From Lysinibacillus_B sp031181585 (GTDB lineage: Bacteria; Bacillota; Bacilli; Bacillales_A; Planococcaceae), in the NCBI RefSeq assembly GCF_047301505.1, contig NZ_CP154840.1, positions 2,232,001 through 2,296,000 of the forward strand: 64,000 nucleotides of DNA, written 5' to 3'. Below are positions 52,529 through 61,076 of the stretch, piece after piece; positions within the stretch are counted from its first letter, which is position 1, and each line of letters starts with the position of its first letter. Below the pieces are notes generated by a model, which was not told the DNA's origin, did not search any database, and saw nothing but the letters and a program-made list of their open reading frames with translations. The position numbers and the translations under genes were made by a program.

Positions 52529-53467
52529 TTAAATATGATATTCGATATCTTCCTCGATAAAATCCCATTTGTACGGCGTTTCTTGGTAAACATAATAATT
52601 CAGCCAGTTATAGAACAAAAGATGGGAGTGAGCCCGCCAAGTGTTCTTTGGTTCTTTTAACGGATCATTATTCGGGAAGTAATTTACAGGAAGTTCTACA
52701 TTATCTCCTTTTGCCACATCTCTTACATATTCGTCTTTTAGCGTGGTAGCATCATACTCCAGATGTCCGGTAATCATGATATGTTTGTTATCCTTCGATT
52801 GGACGATAAATACCCCGGCATCATCCGAATAGCTCAGCAGCTTCAGCTCGGGATGATTACGGACTTCTTCAATTGAAACTGATGTATGACGGGAGTGCGG
52901 TGCTACATATTCATCGCTGAAACCGCGTACAAGGTCAACCGTTAAATCCGTTATGACATGGGAATAAACACCGGAACATTTTTTAGGAAGCTCGTATTTA
53001 CCGATGCCAAAATGATGATATAAAGCTGCTTGTGCCCCCCAACAAATATTCATAATAGACGTGACATTGTCCTTTGCCCAATCCATAATAGATGTAATTT
53101 CCTTCCAATATAGCACTTCCTCAAATTCCATACGTTCAACTGGCGCACCGGTAATAATCATTCCATCATAGCGTCGATGCTTAATTTCATCAAACGTTTT
53201 GTAAAAAAGCTGCAAATGTGATTTGGATACATTTCTCGATTCATAGGTCGCTGTATTTAAGAAGGTAATATTCACTTGAAGAGGTGTATTCCCAAGTAAA
53301 CGCAGCAGCTGCAATTCCGTTTTCTCTTTTTCAGGCATTAAATTGCATACAAGTATATTTAGTGGACGAATTTGCTGCGTGCGAGCGCGGTCCTCCTCCA
53401 TGACGAATATTTTTTCTTCTCTAAGTAAATTTCCAGCTGGTAGCCTTTTCGGTATATTAATTGGCAT
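52529..53467 (-). CDS. metA: Homoserine O-acetyltransferase (MetA fold)
   Basis: A 312-residue glutamine-amidotransferase-fold acyltransferase that activates homoserine for methionine synthesis. The catalytic cysteine is Cys142 in MNICWGAQAALYHHFG. Residue 111, in the segment ITGAPVERMEF, is Glu. In MetA proteins Glu111 goes with acetyl-CoA and Gly with succinyl-CoA, so O-acetylhomoserine is the predicted product. The gene follows a SAM-I riboswitch and is transcribed alone. Confidence 0.95.
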   Translation of the reverse strand: MPINIPKRLPAGNLLREEKIFVMEEDRARTQQIRPLNILVCNLMPEKEKTELQLLRLLGNTPLQVNITFLNTATYESRNVSKSHLQLFYKTFDEIKHRRYDGMIITGAPVERMEFEEVLYWKEITSIMDWAKDNVTSIMNICWGAQAALYHHFGIGKYELPKKCSGVYSHVITDLTVDLVRGFSDEYVAPHSRHTSVSIEEVRNHPELKLLSYSDDAGVFIVQSKDNKHIMITGHLEYDATTLKDEYVRDVAKGDNVELPVNYFPNNDPLKEPKNTWRAHSHLLFYNWLNYYVYQETPYKWDFIEEDIEYHI

Positions 53468-53499
53468 TCCAATGTCCCCCCATTTCTATCACTAATCAA

Positions 53500-53537
53500 A
53501 AAAAACCTCTCATTCCAGCATAAGAATGAGAGGTTTT
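53500..53537 (-). terminator. SAM riboswitch expression-platform terminator
   Basis: Perfect 13-bp stem AAACCTCTCATTC / GAATGAGAGGTTT with a T run on the minus strand. Confidence 0.92.
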
Positions 53538-53548
53538 TAGTCGCTCGC

Positions 53549-53653
53549 TCTTATCTTCCAAGGATAAACCTTGCTGGAATTAGCACCTTTCTAGCTGCGC
53601 TAGAGGTTGCTGAAGCTTCATCGGGCCATATCCCTCTGCTTCTCTCGATAAGA
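53549..53653 (-). promoter_or_regulatory. SAM-I riboswitch (S-box) of metA
   Basis: The minus strand holds the S-box hallmarks: CTTATCGAGAGAAGCAGAGG, then GATATGGCCCGATGAAGCTT, CAGCAACC, a P3 hairpin, GGTGCTAATTCCAGCAAG and the closing GATAAGAG. With the following terminator it predicts shut-off when S-adenosylmethionine is plentiful. Confidence 0.96.
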
Positions 53654-53785
53654 TGATTAAATTAGATAGATTGTATCACGGAGATGCAAATTATTCAATA
53701 ATTCTTACAAAATTCCTTCTTATTATTTATTTATCTAGTGTGAAAGAGTGATTTTTGTATAAGCAGCGAGAAGCATTTAACCAAA

Positions 53786-53817
53786 TACAAAAGCCAAGCC
53801 AGTTTGACTGGCTCGGC
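53786..53817 (-). terminator. Terminator of the LLM gene
   Basis: Minus-strand stem GCCGAGCCAG / CTGGCTTGGC then TTTTG. Confidence 0.85.
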
Positions 53818-53838
53818 GTTAGAGATAAGTAAATTTGA

Positions 53839-54828
53839 TTATGCAAACATGTCACGCAGGCATGTAAATGAATATTTACGCGCTTCATCGTCATAGATAG
53901 AAGAACTAATCATAACTTCATCTACACCGTTTTCCTCAACAAATTTCTGCAGTTCTTTTGCAACAGTTTCTTTACTGCCAATAAATGTGTACTGGCGCTG
54001 CTGCATGACCGCATCCCGCTCGAATGGTGACCAAATCTCATCCATATTTCTTACAGGCGGTTTCATTAATTGGTGGTCACGGCGAATGATGGAAAGGAAG
54101 AACTGATAGAAAGTCGTTGCTAAATAGTGCGCTTCTTCATCTGTATCAGCCACAATCGCATTAACACATGCCAAGACATACGGCTTTTCACAGTATTCAC
54201 TTGGCTTGAATTGCTCACGGTACAACTTAATTGCACGTGTGAAGTAGTCAGGTGCGAAATGGGAGGCAAATGCATACGGCATTCCTCTTCTCGCGGAAAA
54301 CTCTGCGCTGAACATACTGGAGCCAAGAATCCAAATCGGAATTTGTTCACCGAAACCTGGATAAGCACGCACTGAATCTGTCTCTTTTGCCTCTGCTAAA
54401 TAACGCTGCAGCTCGACAACATTTTCTTCAAAGTCCTCTCCAGCAATATTACGGCGAAGAGCACGCGCTGTAAATGGGTCTGTCCCAGGCGCACGGCCAA
54501 GTCCTAAGTCAATTCGTCCCGGATACATGGCATTCAGTGTACCAAACTGCTCTGCTACCACTAGCGGCACATGGTTTGGCAGCATGACACCTCCTGAGCC
54601 GACGCGGATTTGTTTTGTTGCCTCTGCAATATAACCAATGACGACTGGAGTAGCAGAGCTGGCAATCGAGCGGCTATTATGATGTTCTGCCAACCAGTAT
54701 CGTGTATAACCTAGTTCATCTACGTGCTTCGCTAAGTCTCGTGCACGATTGAAGGCATCATGTGCATCCTGTCCTTCTCGTACAGGGACGAGGTCTAGAA
54801 CAGAAATCGGTATATTAATTTTACTCAT
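53839..54828 (-). CDS. Luciferase-like flavin monooxygenase
   Basis: A 329-residue F420/FMN-type TIM barrel (LLM class, YwcH/YceB-like). It opens ISVLDLVPVREGQDAHDAFNRARDLAKHVDELGYTRYWLAEHHNSRSIASSATPVVIGYIA and has VGSGGVMLPNHVPLVVAEQFGTLNAMYPGRIDLGLGRAPGTDPFTARAL. The substrate is unknown. ATG 54828 follows GGAGGGA; the longer frame start at 54858 lies inside the preceding gene. It starts 1 base after the stop of the small membrane protein, so the two are coupled. Confidence 0.93.
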   Translation of the reverse strand: MSKINIPISVLDLVPVREGQDAHDAFNRARDLAKHVDELGYTRYWLAEHHNSRSIASSATPVVIGYIAEATKQIRVGSGGVMLPNHVPLVVAEQFGTLNAMYPGRIDLGLGRAPGTDPFTARALRRNIAGEDFEENVVELQRYLAEAKETDSVRAYPGFGEQIPIWILGSSMFSAEFSARRGMPYAFASHFAPDYFTRAIKLYREQFKPSEYCEKPYVLACVNAIVADTDEEAHYLATTFYQFFLSIIRRDHQLMKPPVRNMDEIWSPFERDAVMQQRQYTFIGSKETVAKELQKFVEENGVDEVMISSSIYDDEARKYSFTCLRDMFA

Positions 54829-54829
54829 A

Positions 54830-55033
54830 TTATTGTTTTCCCTCCTGCTTGATCTCATTTCGCTTCTTTGTTAAGAAGACTAAGAGAACTGCGACAACCG
54901 CCGCAAAAAGTAGATAAAAAGTAGATTTCAGCATGCTTTCATCCCAACTGTTGATCGCTTGTAGTATGCTGACGATGATTAAAAGGATGCCGATTATATT
55001 ATGTACCCAAGAACCAGCTTTCAGAACCGTCAT
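54830..55033 (-). CDS. Small two-helix membrane protein
   Basis: A 67-residue protein with two hydrophobic helices (WVHNIIGILLIIVSILQAI and STFYLLFAAVVAVLLVFLT) and a basic tail. No family is recognised. ATG 55033 lies right behind AAGGAAGGAG, so an AAGGA four bases away would have to serve; a longer frame to 55105 has no site. It is coupled to the LLM gene downstream. Confidence 0.7.
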   Translation of the reverse strand: MTVLKAGSWVHNIIGILLIIVSILQAINSWDESMLKSTFYLLFAAVVAVLLVFLTKKRNEIKQEGKQ

Positions 55034-55258
55034 CTCCTTCCTTGTATTCCTATTGTTAAGGAAATTTCGCTTTTTCGCAAACAATATGCAACTTTGGTCT
55101 TCCATATCGAACGATTCCAGTACTCATTTTCTGATGGAAGAATTCTGTTGGATGCTTTTCATTTTCCAGTTATGATTAATAATAGAGTATGAAGATTCAA
55201 TTTAACAAAGGGAAAAGTAACATATCTGCAATTGGGAAAAAGATAGGAGATGTAAAGA

Positions 55259-56242
55259 ATGTCACCAATCATAAAAGCGGGGAAAAAGGAGATATATCCG
55301 ATACTGTTTGATATTCACTATGGACAGATGAAAAGTATTAACTGTTATTTATATAAAAACGGGGACATGTTGACACTGATTGATGCGGGAATCGACTTTC
55401 CTGCATTTCACGATTTTTTTCACAGTAAGCTTATGGAATATGGCTTTACTGTCCATGACATTGATCAAATACTGCTTACACACCATCACAGTGACCATAC
55501 AGGGATGGTTAATCGTATTTTATCGCAAAAGACAGTTCCTATTTATGCACATTTTCTCGCTATTGAGCGGCTGCATTTGACAAAGGACTATCAGTTGCAA
55601 AAGCTCGACTTTTTTAAACAACTATACAAAGACTATGGTTGTCTGCATCTTGCAGGCCGACGACTGGCAAAGATAGAAAAAACCTTGCAGGAAAGTAAAC
55701 AGTTGAGAATCAATGCTGACATTATCCCTCTCCAAGATGGGGACATTGTGAATGATTTTCATGTAAAAGCCGTGCCTGGTCATTCACCGGACTCCATCTT
55801 ATTTTACGATCCACAGACAAAATGGTTGTTTGCGGGTGATCTTGTACTTTATACAGGTACCACGAGTGCACTAGTTGACCATGATCAGGAAGGACAGCTT
55901 CTTCCTACCGTTATGCAGTATAAGCAATCCCTGGAAATCTGCCTGCAATTTGATGCTAGTATGGTATTCGCCGGTCACCAGCAGCCATTCGTTAGTTTAC
56001 AGGAAATCGGGCAGCGTAACATGGACCGGATTGCGTTTCAACTGCAGCGGATAGTGAACAAGATTGCAGATGGATATGACACAGCCTTGGCTATAGCTTT
56101 TGCCATCTATGGAGATCGAACGGAAAAAGAGTTTTCGATTATTATATCTGAAATTATAGGTTATACGCTCTACGCAGAAATGAATGGTCTTATTACGAAA
56201 GAAATGCACGATGACGGCTGGCATTTCTTTATAATAGACTGA
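55259..56242 (+). CDS. Metallo-beta-lactamase-fold hydrolase
   Basis: A 327-residue zinc hydrolase. The metal motif is LLTHHHSDHTGM (HxHxDH form), followed by VPGHSPDSILFYD and LFAGDLVLY, and FAGHQQPF supplies the last His. The C-terminal helical extension resembles MBL enzymes with a winged-helix-like tail (YobT/glyoxalase-II-like). No signal peptide. The substrate is unknown. ATG 55259 follows AGGAGA. Confidence 0.9.
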   Translation: MSPIIKAGKKEIYPILFDIHYGQMKSINCYLYKNGDMLTLIDAGIDFPAFHDFFHSKLMEYGFTVHDIDQILLTHHHSDHTGMVNRILSQKTVPIYAHFLAIERLHLTKDYQLQKLDFFKQLYKDYGCLHLAGRRLAKIEKTLQESKQLRINADIIPLQDGDIVNDFHVKAVPGHSPDSILFYDPQTKWLFAGDLVLYTGTTSALVDHDQEGQLLPTVMQYKQSLEICLQFDASMVFAGHQQPFVSLQEIGQRNMDRIAFQLQRIVNKIADGYDTALAIAFAIYGDRTEKEFSIIISEIIGYTLYAEMNGLITKEMHDDGWHFFIID

Positions 56243-56314
56243 CTGTTACGTAAATGGCTTTGAATTAAAGTAGAACTGTCTAATATGAACTGAACTTTCC
56301 TATTTCCAAAAAGA

Positions 56315-56350
56315 AAGGCTGTCGATGTCTCCTCGACAGCCTTAACTTTA
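56315..56350. terminator. Bidirectional terminator between convergent genes
   Basis: Perfect stem AAGGCTGTCGA / TCGACAGCCTT with an 8-base loop. Confidence 0.85.
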
Positions 56351-56384
56351 TAAAATGAACAGCTTCTAGTCCTTTTCTATTTTA

Positions 56385-57131
56385 TTACCAAGGTTGAATT
56401 GTTGGTCCAATTGTGAACTCATTAACATTCGTATCTTCTGGCTGGTCAATTGCGAATGCCACAACATTGGCAACACGATCAGGTGTGATACCGAATTGTT
56501 CATACATCGCAGTCATGCCTTCTGAAATATTCTTATCAGTAATTGTATCCAATAATTCCGTGTTAATCGCTGCTGGATAAATTGTTGCTGTGCGGATGTT
56601 GGTACCTTCCAGCGCAGACTCCATACGTAAAACTTCCATTAAATCACGAACCGCCCACTTTGTTGCACCATAAACAGCACCGCCTGGGTAAGCTTTAAGC
56701 CCTGCTACAGATGAAGTAGTTATAACATGACCAGACTTTTGAGATGTAAATGTCGGCAAAACTGCAGCAATGCCATTCAATACTCCTTTAATATTAACGT
56801 CAATCATACGATTCCACTCATCGGTTTTTAATGCTGAAAGAGATGAATTAGGCATAAGACCTGCATTCAAGAAGATTACATCTACCCCGCCAAAAGTGTC
56901 CTTTGCCAGTTGGACAAGCTGCTGACTATCATCTGGGTTGACAACATCCGTAACACGATAAATAGCTTGTCCGCCAGCTGTTTGAATTTCTTCAGTCAAT
57001 GCTTGTAACTTGTCTTCGCGACGAGCTCCTAAAACTACTTTAGCCCCTTTACCCGCCAATAATTTTGCAGTTGCCTCACCAATACCAGATGAAGCCCCAG
57101 TGATGATTACTACTTTGTTTTCAATTGTCAT
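56385..57131 (-). CDS. SDR oxidoreductase of the MerR-controlled pair
   Basis: A 248-residue short-chain dehydrogenase (VVIITGASSGIGEATAKLLAGKGAKVVLGARREDKL, NAGLMP, catalytic TTSSVAGLKAYPGGAVYGATKWAV). The form is that of YdfG-like NADP-dependent enzymes acting on small hydroxy acids or aldehydes. ATG 57131 follows AGGAGGT. Its promoter has the long MerR-type spacer, and the regulator gene lies just upstream, so it is likely induced by a reactive electrophile such as an aldehyde or quinone. Confidence 0.93.
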   Translation of the reverse strand: MTIENKVVIITGASSGIGEATAKLLAGKGAKVVLGARREDKLQALTEEIQTAGGQAIYRVTDVVNPDDSQQLVQLAKDTFGGVDVIFLNAGLMPNSSLSALKTDEWNRMIDVNIKGVLNGIAAVLPTFTSQKSGHVITTSSVAGLKAYPGGAVYGATKWAVRDLMEVLRMESALEGTNIRTATIYPAAINTELLDTITDKNISEGMTAMYEQFGITPDRVANVVAFAIDQPEDTNVNEFTIGPTIQPW

Positions 57132-57158
57132 GTTACTACCTCCTATAGATATATATTG

Positions 57159-57189
57159 AGCTTACTCCTTAGAGTTAGCTCTAAGGCAA
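57159..57189 (-). promoter_or_regulatory. MerR-type promoter/operator of the SDR gene
   Basis: Minus strand: -35 TTGCCT (57189-57184), a 19-base spacer holding CTTAGAGCTAACTCTAAG-like dyad symmetry, -10 TAAGCT (57164-57159). Overlong 19-bp spacers are diagnostic of MerR activation. Confidence 0.75.
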
Positions 57190-57322
57190 GGGGGAATTTA
57201 TAAATTTTTTAGGTTATTAAATATGCTGGAGTTTCTTCTGCAGGTGTAGCCTGTAGAATTTCTTATCGTTATCTTCAAAGAAGCATATACTATACGTTAA
57301 TTTGATTAGATCCAAAATAACG

Positions 57323-57371
57323 AGAAAGAGCCAACTGCATTTATTTAACTAAAATACAGGTGGCTCTTTTC
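57323..57371 (-). terminator. Terminator of the merR-family gene
   Basis: Stem AAAGAGCCA / TGGCTCTTT around a long loop, immediately after the stop codon. Confidence 0.7.
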
Positions 57372-57372
57372 A

Positions 57373-57789
57373 TTAGTTAGAAATAGGTATTTCTATTTTG
57401 TCGCTTTTATGAATATCTTCCGATCCAGATTCAACTGCAGTTTTATAATACCAGCACTTATGATTAATCAGTTCCATTGTTTTTTGCAGTTCTATCATCT
57501 GTGCTTCTACAATAGCTTTCCGCTCGATGAACATGTCATATCTTTGTTGTAACGTGGCATCCCCTTCCGAACACCAATCAATGAAATTTTTAATTTCCTT
57601 TATAGGCATTCCGGTGGCTTTCAAACATTCAATGACTCTTAAAGCTTCAATATCAGATTCTTTAAATAAGCGTATTCCACCGGCTGTCCGTTCCACAAAA
57701 GGCATGAGTCCCTCTTTGTCGTAATAGCGCAAGGTATATGTTGTAAGGTTCAGTATTTTTGCAACTTCACTAATAGAATATTCTTTCAT
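57373..57789 (-). CDS. MerR-family regulator (AdhR/NmlR-like)
   Basis: A 138-residue MerR-family activator. The N-terminal winged helix is EYSISEVAKILNLTTYTLRYYDKEGLMPFVERTAGGIRLF, followed by IEALRVIECLKATGMPIKEIKNFIDWC and a dimer coil. It belongs to the AdhR/NmlR type, which senses aldehydes through a cysteine; Cys68 or the nearby WCSEGDATLQQR cysteine is the candidate. Both adjacent promoters, for the SDR and the cupin, have the same dyad. It is transcribed in the SDR direction. Confidence 0.92.
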   Translation of the reverse strand: MKEYSISEVAKILNLTTYTLRYYDKEGLMPFVERTAGGIRLFKESDIEALRVIECLKATGMPIKEIKNFIDWCSEGDATLQQRYDMFIERKAIVEAQMIELQKTMELINHKCWYYKTAVESGSEDIHKSDKIEIPISN

Positions 57790-57919
57790 ATTATTAGGCT
57801 CCTAATTATCAAAATATAGATTTACATTGAACTCAAATTTTTGAATGAATACTACCATGGTCTTTACAGATTGTCAAAGTAACTCTTAAATCAATGAGGG
57901 TGTACTTTTAAATAAAAGA

Positions 57920-57950
57920 TTGACTTAGAGTTAACTATAAAGTGTACCAT
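57920..57950 (+). promoter_or_regulatory. MerR-type promoter/operator of the cupin gene
   Basis: -35 TTGACT (57920-57925), 19-base spacer TAGAGTTAACTATAAAGTG, -10 TACCAT (57945-57950). The dyad CTTAGAGTTAACTATAAAG is nearly the one upstream of the SDR. Confidence 0.78.
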
Positions 57951-58031
57951 TATTTTATTGTAGGGCCCTTAATGTATGGCCAGCTTTTTATTCAGTAATA
58001 AAATCTCTAAAAATTACTGGAGGCAATGTTT

Positions 58032-58445
58032 GTGATTATCAAAGATATGAAAGACACTCTTTTATTTGACGCAGGAGAACCAAACCCATATTCTCAATTT
58101 TCCATTGGAAATAGCTATTTAAAAATGCTCACACCCGGGCCAAATGCAATTGGCAACGTAACTTTCGAACCGGGATGTCGCAATAACTGGCATTCTCATG
58201 CTGGCGGACAAATACTGCTTGTTACTGCCCGTGAAGGTTACTATCAAGCTGAAGGTGAACCCGCACAACGCTTAAAAGCTGGGGACGTGGTGAACATTCC
58301 AGCCGGCTTAAAGCATCGGCATGGGGCAGCAGACGACTCATGGTTTGTACACTTAGCTGCTACAAGTAATCCAGATAAACCAGAAAGGCAATGGTTTGAG
58401 CCTGTAAATGAAGAACAGTATGCAGAAGCGAATAAAGTGAAGTAA
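58032..58445 (+). CDS. Small cupin-domain protein
   Basis: A 137-residue single-domain cupin (NVTFEPGCRNNWHSHAGGQILLVTAREGYYQAEGEPAQRLKAGDVVNIPAGLKHRHGAADDSWFVHLAAT). The metal-binding motif 1 His residues (NWHSHAGGQ) and motif 2 His (LKHRHGA) are present. Similar cupins accompany oxidoreductases in carbonyl stress regulons. I start at GTG 58032, eight bases after GGAGG; ATG 58026 is only 2 bases from it. Confidence 0.9.
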   Translation: MIIKDMKDTLLFDAGEPNPYSQFSIGNSYLKMLTPGPNAIGNVTFEPGCRNNWHSHAGGQILLVTAREGYYQAEGEPAQRLKAGDVVNIPAGLKHRHGAADDSWFVHLAATSNPDKPERQWFEPVNEEQYAEANKVK

Positions 58446-58559
58446 AAATAAAGAGCCACGGTTTCTACATCAAAGCTTTGTAGACAAAAAATAGTAAAGA
58501 GGTTCAACACACAACAATTGCTCAATCGATGCAGGTATCGAAGTAAACATTGATTTTTA

Positions 58560-58606
58560 AAAAACAAGAAAAGCACAAAAGGTATGAATCCTTTTGTGCT
58601 TAAGTC
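58560..58606. terminator. Terminator between the cupin and patatin genes
   Basis: Perfect 12-bp stem AAGCACAAAAGG / CCTTTTGTGCTT with T-rich sequence on the minus side. Confidence 0.8.
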
Positions 58607-58674
58607 AAATGTCAATTTCTTAACTATGGCTCTCAGTCATCCATAAATTTTTAGGATAGTCTGTATAGGAGCTT

Positions 58675-59529
58675 CTAAATCCCAAGGAATGTCACCAATT
58701 CATCCAATCGGTTTCTACTTTGTGTATATCCCATTTGATAGTTTTGATTCATTGTCGGCACGTGCTTTTCAAAGCTATTCAGCGCATGATCAGGTCTGAA
58801 GATGAAGGCTCTTCCCTCTTTTTCAAGTGATTCAACATAAGCCAATGTTTGGTTATAGGCTTCTACCCGGTGTGCCATTGCTAGTGCGAGTTTCGGATAT
58901 TTACGGGCAAAGAGCTTCATGACCCATTTACTTTTGCCATCCATCTCTTTACGATAGCCTTCAGGACGTGTTAGAACAAATATATGCTTATCATACCCCT
59001 GTTTTTCAGCCTGCTTTACTGGTATTGGGTCTGATAGACCGCCATCGTAATATGGGATTCCGTTCACATTAATTTCAGGGAATAGCACCGGCAGCGCACA
59101 TGTGGCCTGCAGCATATCGCAGCGCGTATCCATTTCTAGTGCATTCAAATATTCGACTTGTCCTGTTAGTGCGTTTGTAACGCCGAATTCCAATTGTCCA
59201 TTAAAGCTGCGGTACTTTTCCCAATCAAAGAGATCGAGTTCATTCGGCAGCACATTATAGGCGAAATCCAATCCGAAATAGCTGCGTTCCCTTAAGAAAT
59301 TGCCGATTCCCATATAACGCTTGTCATGTCGGTATGTAGAAAGAATGCGCAGGGTCCTCTCCTTCTGTCCAGCAACATAGGAACATGCATTGATAGCACC
59401 TGCAGATATGGCAACGATATAAGGCAGTTCTATCTTTTCATCTATAAATGTATCGAGCACCCCCGCTGTAAATAATGTCCTAAATGTCCCGCCCTCTAGG
59501 ATGAGACTTGTATTTTGTATGGCAGACAT
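58675..59529 (-). CDS. Patatin-like phospholipase
   Basis: A 284-residue protein of the YjjU-like patatin group. It has the oxyanion loop LEGGTFRTLFTAGVLD, nucleophile elbow AISAGAINA (Ala instead of the first Gly of GxSxG) and the Asp partner in YYDGGLSDPIPV. These are cytosolic serine acylhydrolases of lipids. I use ATG 59529, behind AGGAGGGG; a longer frame to 59601 overlaps the upstream gene. It is the third gene of a plsY-like, GNAT-aminotransferase, patatin operon. Confidence 0.9.
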   Translation of the reverse strand: MSAIQNTSLILEGGTFRTLFTAGVLDTFIDEKIELPYIVAISAGAINACSYVAGQKERTLRILSTYRHDKRYMGIGNFLRERSYFGLDFAYNVLPNELDLFDWEKYRSFNGQLEFGVTNALTGQVEYLNALEMDTRCDMLQATCALPVLFPEINVNGIPYYDGGLSDPIPVKQAEKQGYDKHIFVLTRPEGYRKEMDGKSKWVMKLFARKYPKLALAMAHRVEAYNQTLAYVESLEKEGRAFIFRPDHALNSFEKHVPTMNQNYQMGYTQSRNRLDELVTFLGI

Positions 59530-59557
59530 GTATGTAGTTCCCCTCCTGCTTCGTTTC

Positions 59558-61075
59558 TTACGTGTAGTATTTGTATAGCTGTTCAAGCGCAGCAAAGTCA
59601 CTTTCGAAAGATGGCTGAATCATACTGATTTGTACGAAGTCCCGCTGCTTCAAATACCGGCTTGCTGCATGAAGATCAAAATCATTCAGCTTTGCACACG
59701 TAGTAAATTCTCTAAGTTCCACGAATGTAACAATAATCGGATAATGCTTCGTTTGCAAGCCAAAGTTTTCATAAAGCGGTGAAGCAAGTACTGTTTCAAG
59801 GCGTTGCTGCAGCAAACGATAGCGCTCTGGATATTGCAGCAGCGCCTGCTGAATATTCTCCAGTAAATAGACCGGCACAGTGAATGGTATTGTTTCATGG
59901 TAAGAAGCGAGATTCACATAAAAAGGAATAGCCTCAGCTGCTAAAGGTGCCTCATTATATAAAAGAAAAGCAAGCCCGCCGAGTGCACCAATCGCCTTAC
60001 CGCTTACCGCTGTTGCACAAAAAACATCTTTTAAGGAAAAAGGCAGCGCACCAAAAGAGCTGATACAATCAACACAGAGTTTGACGTTATAAGTGGTGCA
60101 CAGAGCTTGTAATTCTGCTAATGGATTTAGTGTGCCGGTTGATGTCTCACCGTGAACGAAGGCAAGCCAGCTAACCTGTTGTTCTTTAATAATCTTTTCA
60201 ATTTCTTCAAGGTTAAATGACTGACCCCACTCATAGGACTTTTCTATATAGGAAAGCCCCCACTGTTTAGCTTGACGGATCAATCGTTCACCAAATTCTC
60301 CATTACTCAGCATCAGGCCTTGTTGATTACCCGCTGCATTTTTCACAGCTCCTAGCATGATTTCATTTGCCAATGTACCTGATCCAACCACTGTGGCAGC
60401 ATACCGGGTACCGGCTAAAGATTTCAAACCATTTTTTATATTGTTATTTAGCTTAATGGCGTCAATACTGCGATGGGACATATTTGTATGATGGAGCGGC
60501 AATGTCTGCTTGACGGGACCAGGGTAAAATACTTTTATATCCTTCATCATTCGTAAGCGGAATCGATCAATCGCTTTTTTTGTAATTACCATGGGAAGAT
60601 ACTCCGCATCCTTCGTACCTACTGAAGGTGCAAATTGTTCAAAACCGATCTGTTTATACATTTTCTCCTCACGAGTCGTACCTGAAATCACACATGCCGA
60701 AAAGTCCTCTTCATAAAAATATGCATATAACGCTTTAAACAGACGAAGCATTGCTCGACCATTCCGATGCTCTTTTTTTATTGCAAGTAGACGAAGCTCA
60801 CAAAGATTTTGACACAGTTCTTTTGAAAGATGCTCTTCCATCGGTCCAATTTTTTCATCTAAAGAGAACGGACGTACTGCTCGAAAAGCAATCATTCCAG
60901 CGATTTCCTGTTCCTTGTATACTAGCATATATGTATTTTCGTGATGGAATCGATCTATAAGCCGGCGGTCTTTATTTCGGTGATGCTGCGGGATTTCCTC
61001 TACAAACGTTTCGTAATTAAGTGCGGCAATTTCATCAAATTCCTTTTTAGTTGCGGCGATTTTACACCAATACAT
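59558..61075 (-). CDS. GNAT acyltransferase fused to a class-V PLP aminotransferase
   Basis: A 505-residue two-domain enzyme. Residues 1-165 are GNAT-like in the manner of autoinducer/N-acyl-amino-acid synthases (FDEIAALNYETFVEEIPQH, LCELRLLAIKKEHRNGRAMLRLF, SGTTREEKMYKQIGFEQF). Residues about 180-505 are a fold-type-I class-V aminotransferase: VFYPGPVKQTLPLHHTNMSHRS, VVGSGTLANEIML, VHGETSTGTLNP, VDCISSFGA, and SGKAIGALGGL with the PLP lysine. ATG 61075 lies 1 base after the plsY-like stop. The reactions are unknown; acyl transfer to an amine made or used by the PLP domain is an inference. Confidence 0.85.
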   Translation of the reverse strand: MYWCKIAATKKEFDEIAALNYETFVEEIPQHHRNKDRRLIDRFHHENTYMLVYKEQEIAGMIAFRAVRPFSLDEKIGPMEEHLSKELCQNLCELRLLAIKKEHRNGRAMLRLFKALYAYFYEEDFSACVISGTTREEKMYKQIGFEQFAPSVGTKDAEYLPMVITKKAIDRFRLRMMKDIKVFYPGPVKQTLPLHHTNMSHRSIDAIKLNNNIKNGLKSLAGTRYAATVVGSGTLANEIMLGAVKNAAGNQQGLMLSNGEFGERLIRQAKQWGLSYIEKSYEWGQSFNLEEIEKIIKEQQVSWLAFVHGETSTGTLNPLAELQALCTTYNVKLCVDCISSFGALPFSLKDVFCATAVSGKAIGALGGLAFLLYNEAPLAAEAIPFYVNLASYHETIPFTVPVYLLENIQQALLQYPERYRLLQQRLETVLASPLYENFGLQTKHYPIIVTFVELREFTTCAKLNDFDLHAASRYLKQRDFVQISMIQPSFESDFAALEQLYKYYT

Positions 61076-61076
61076 G

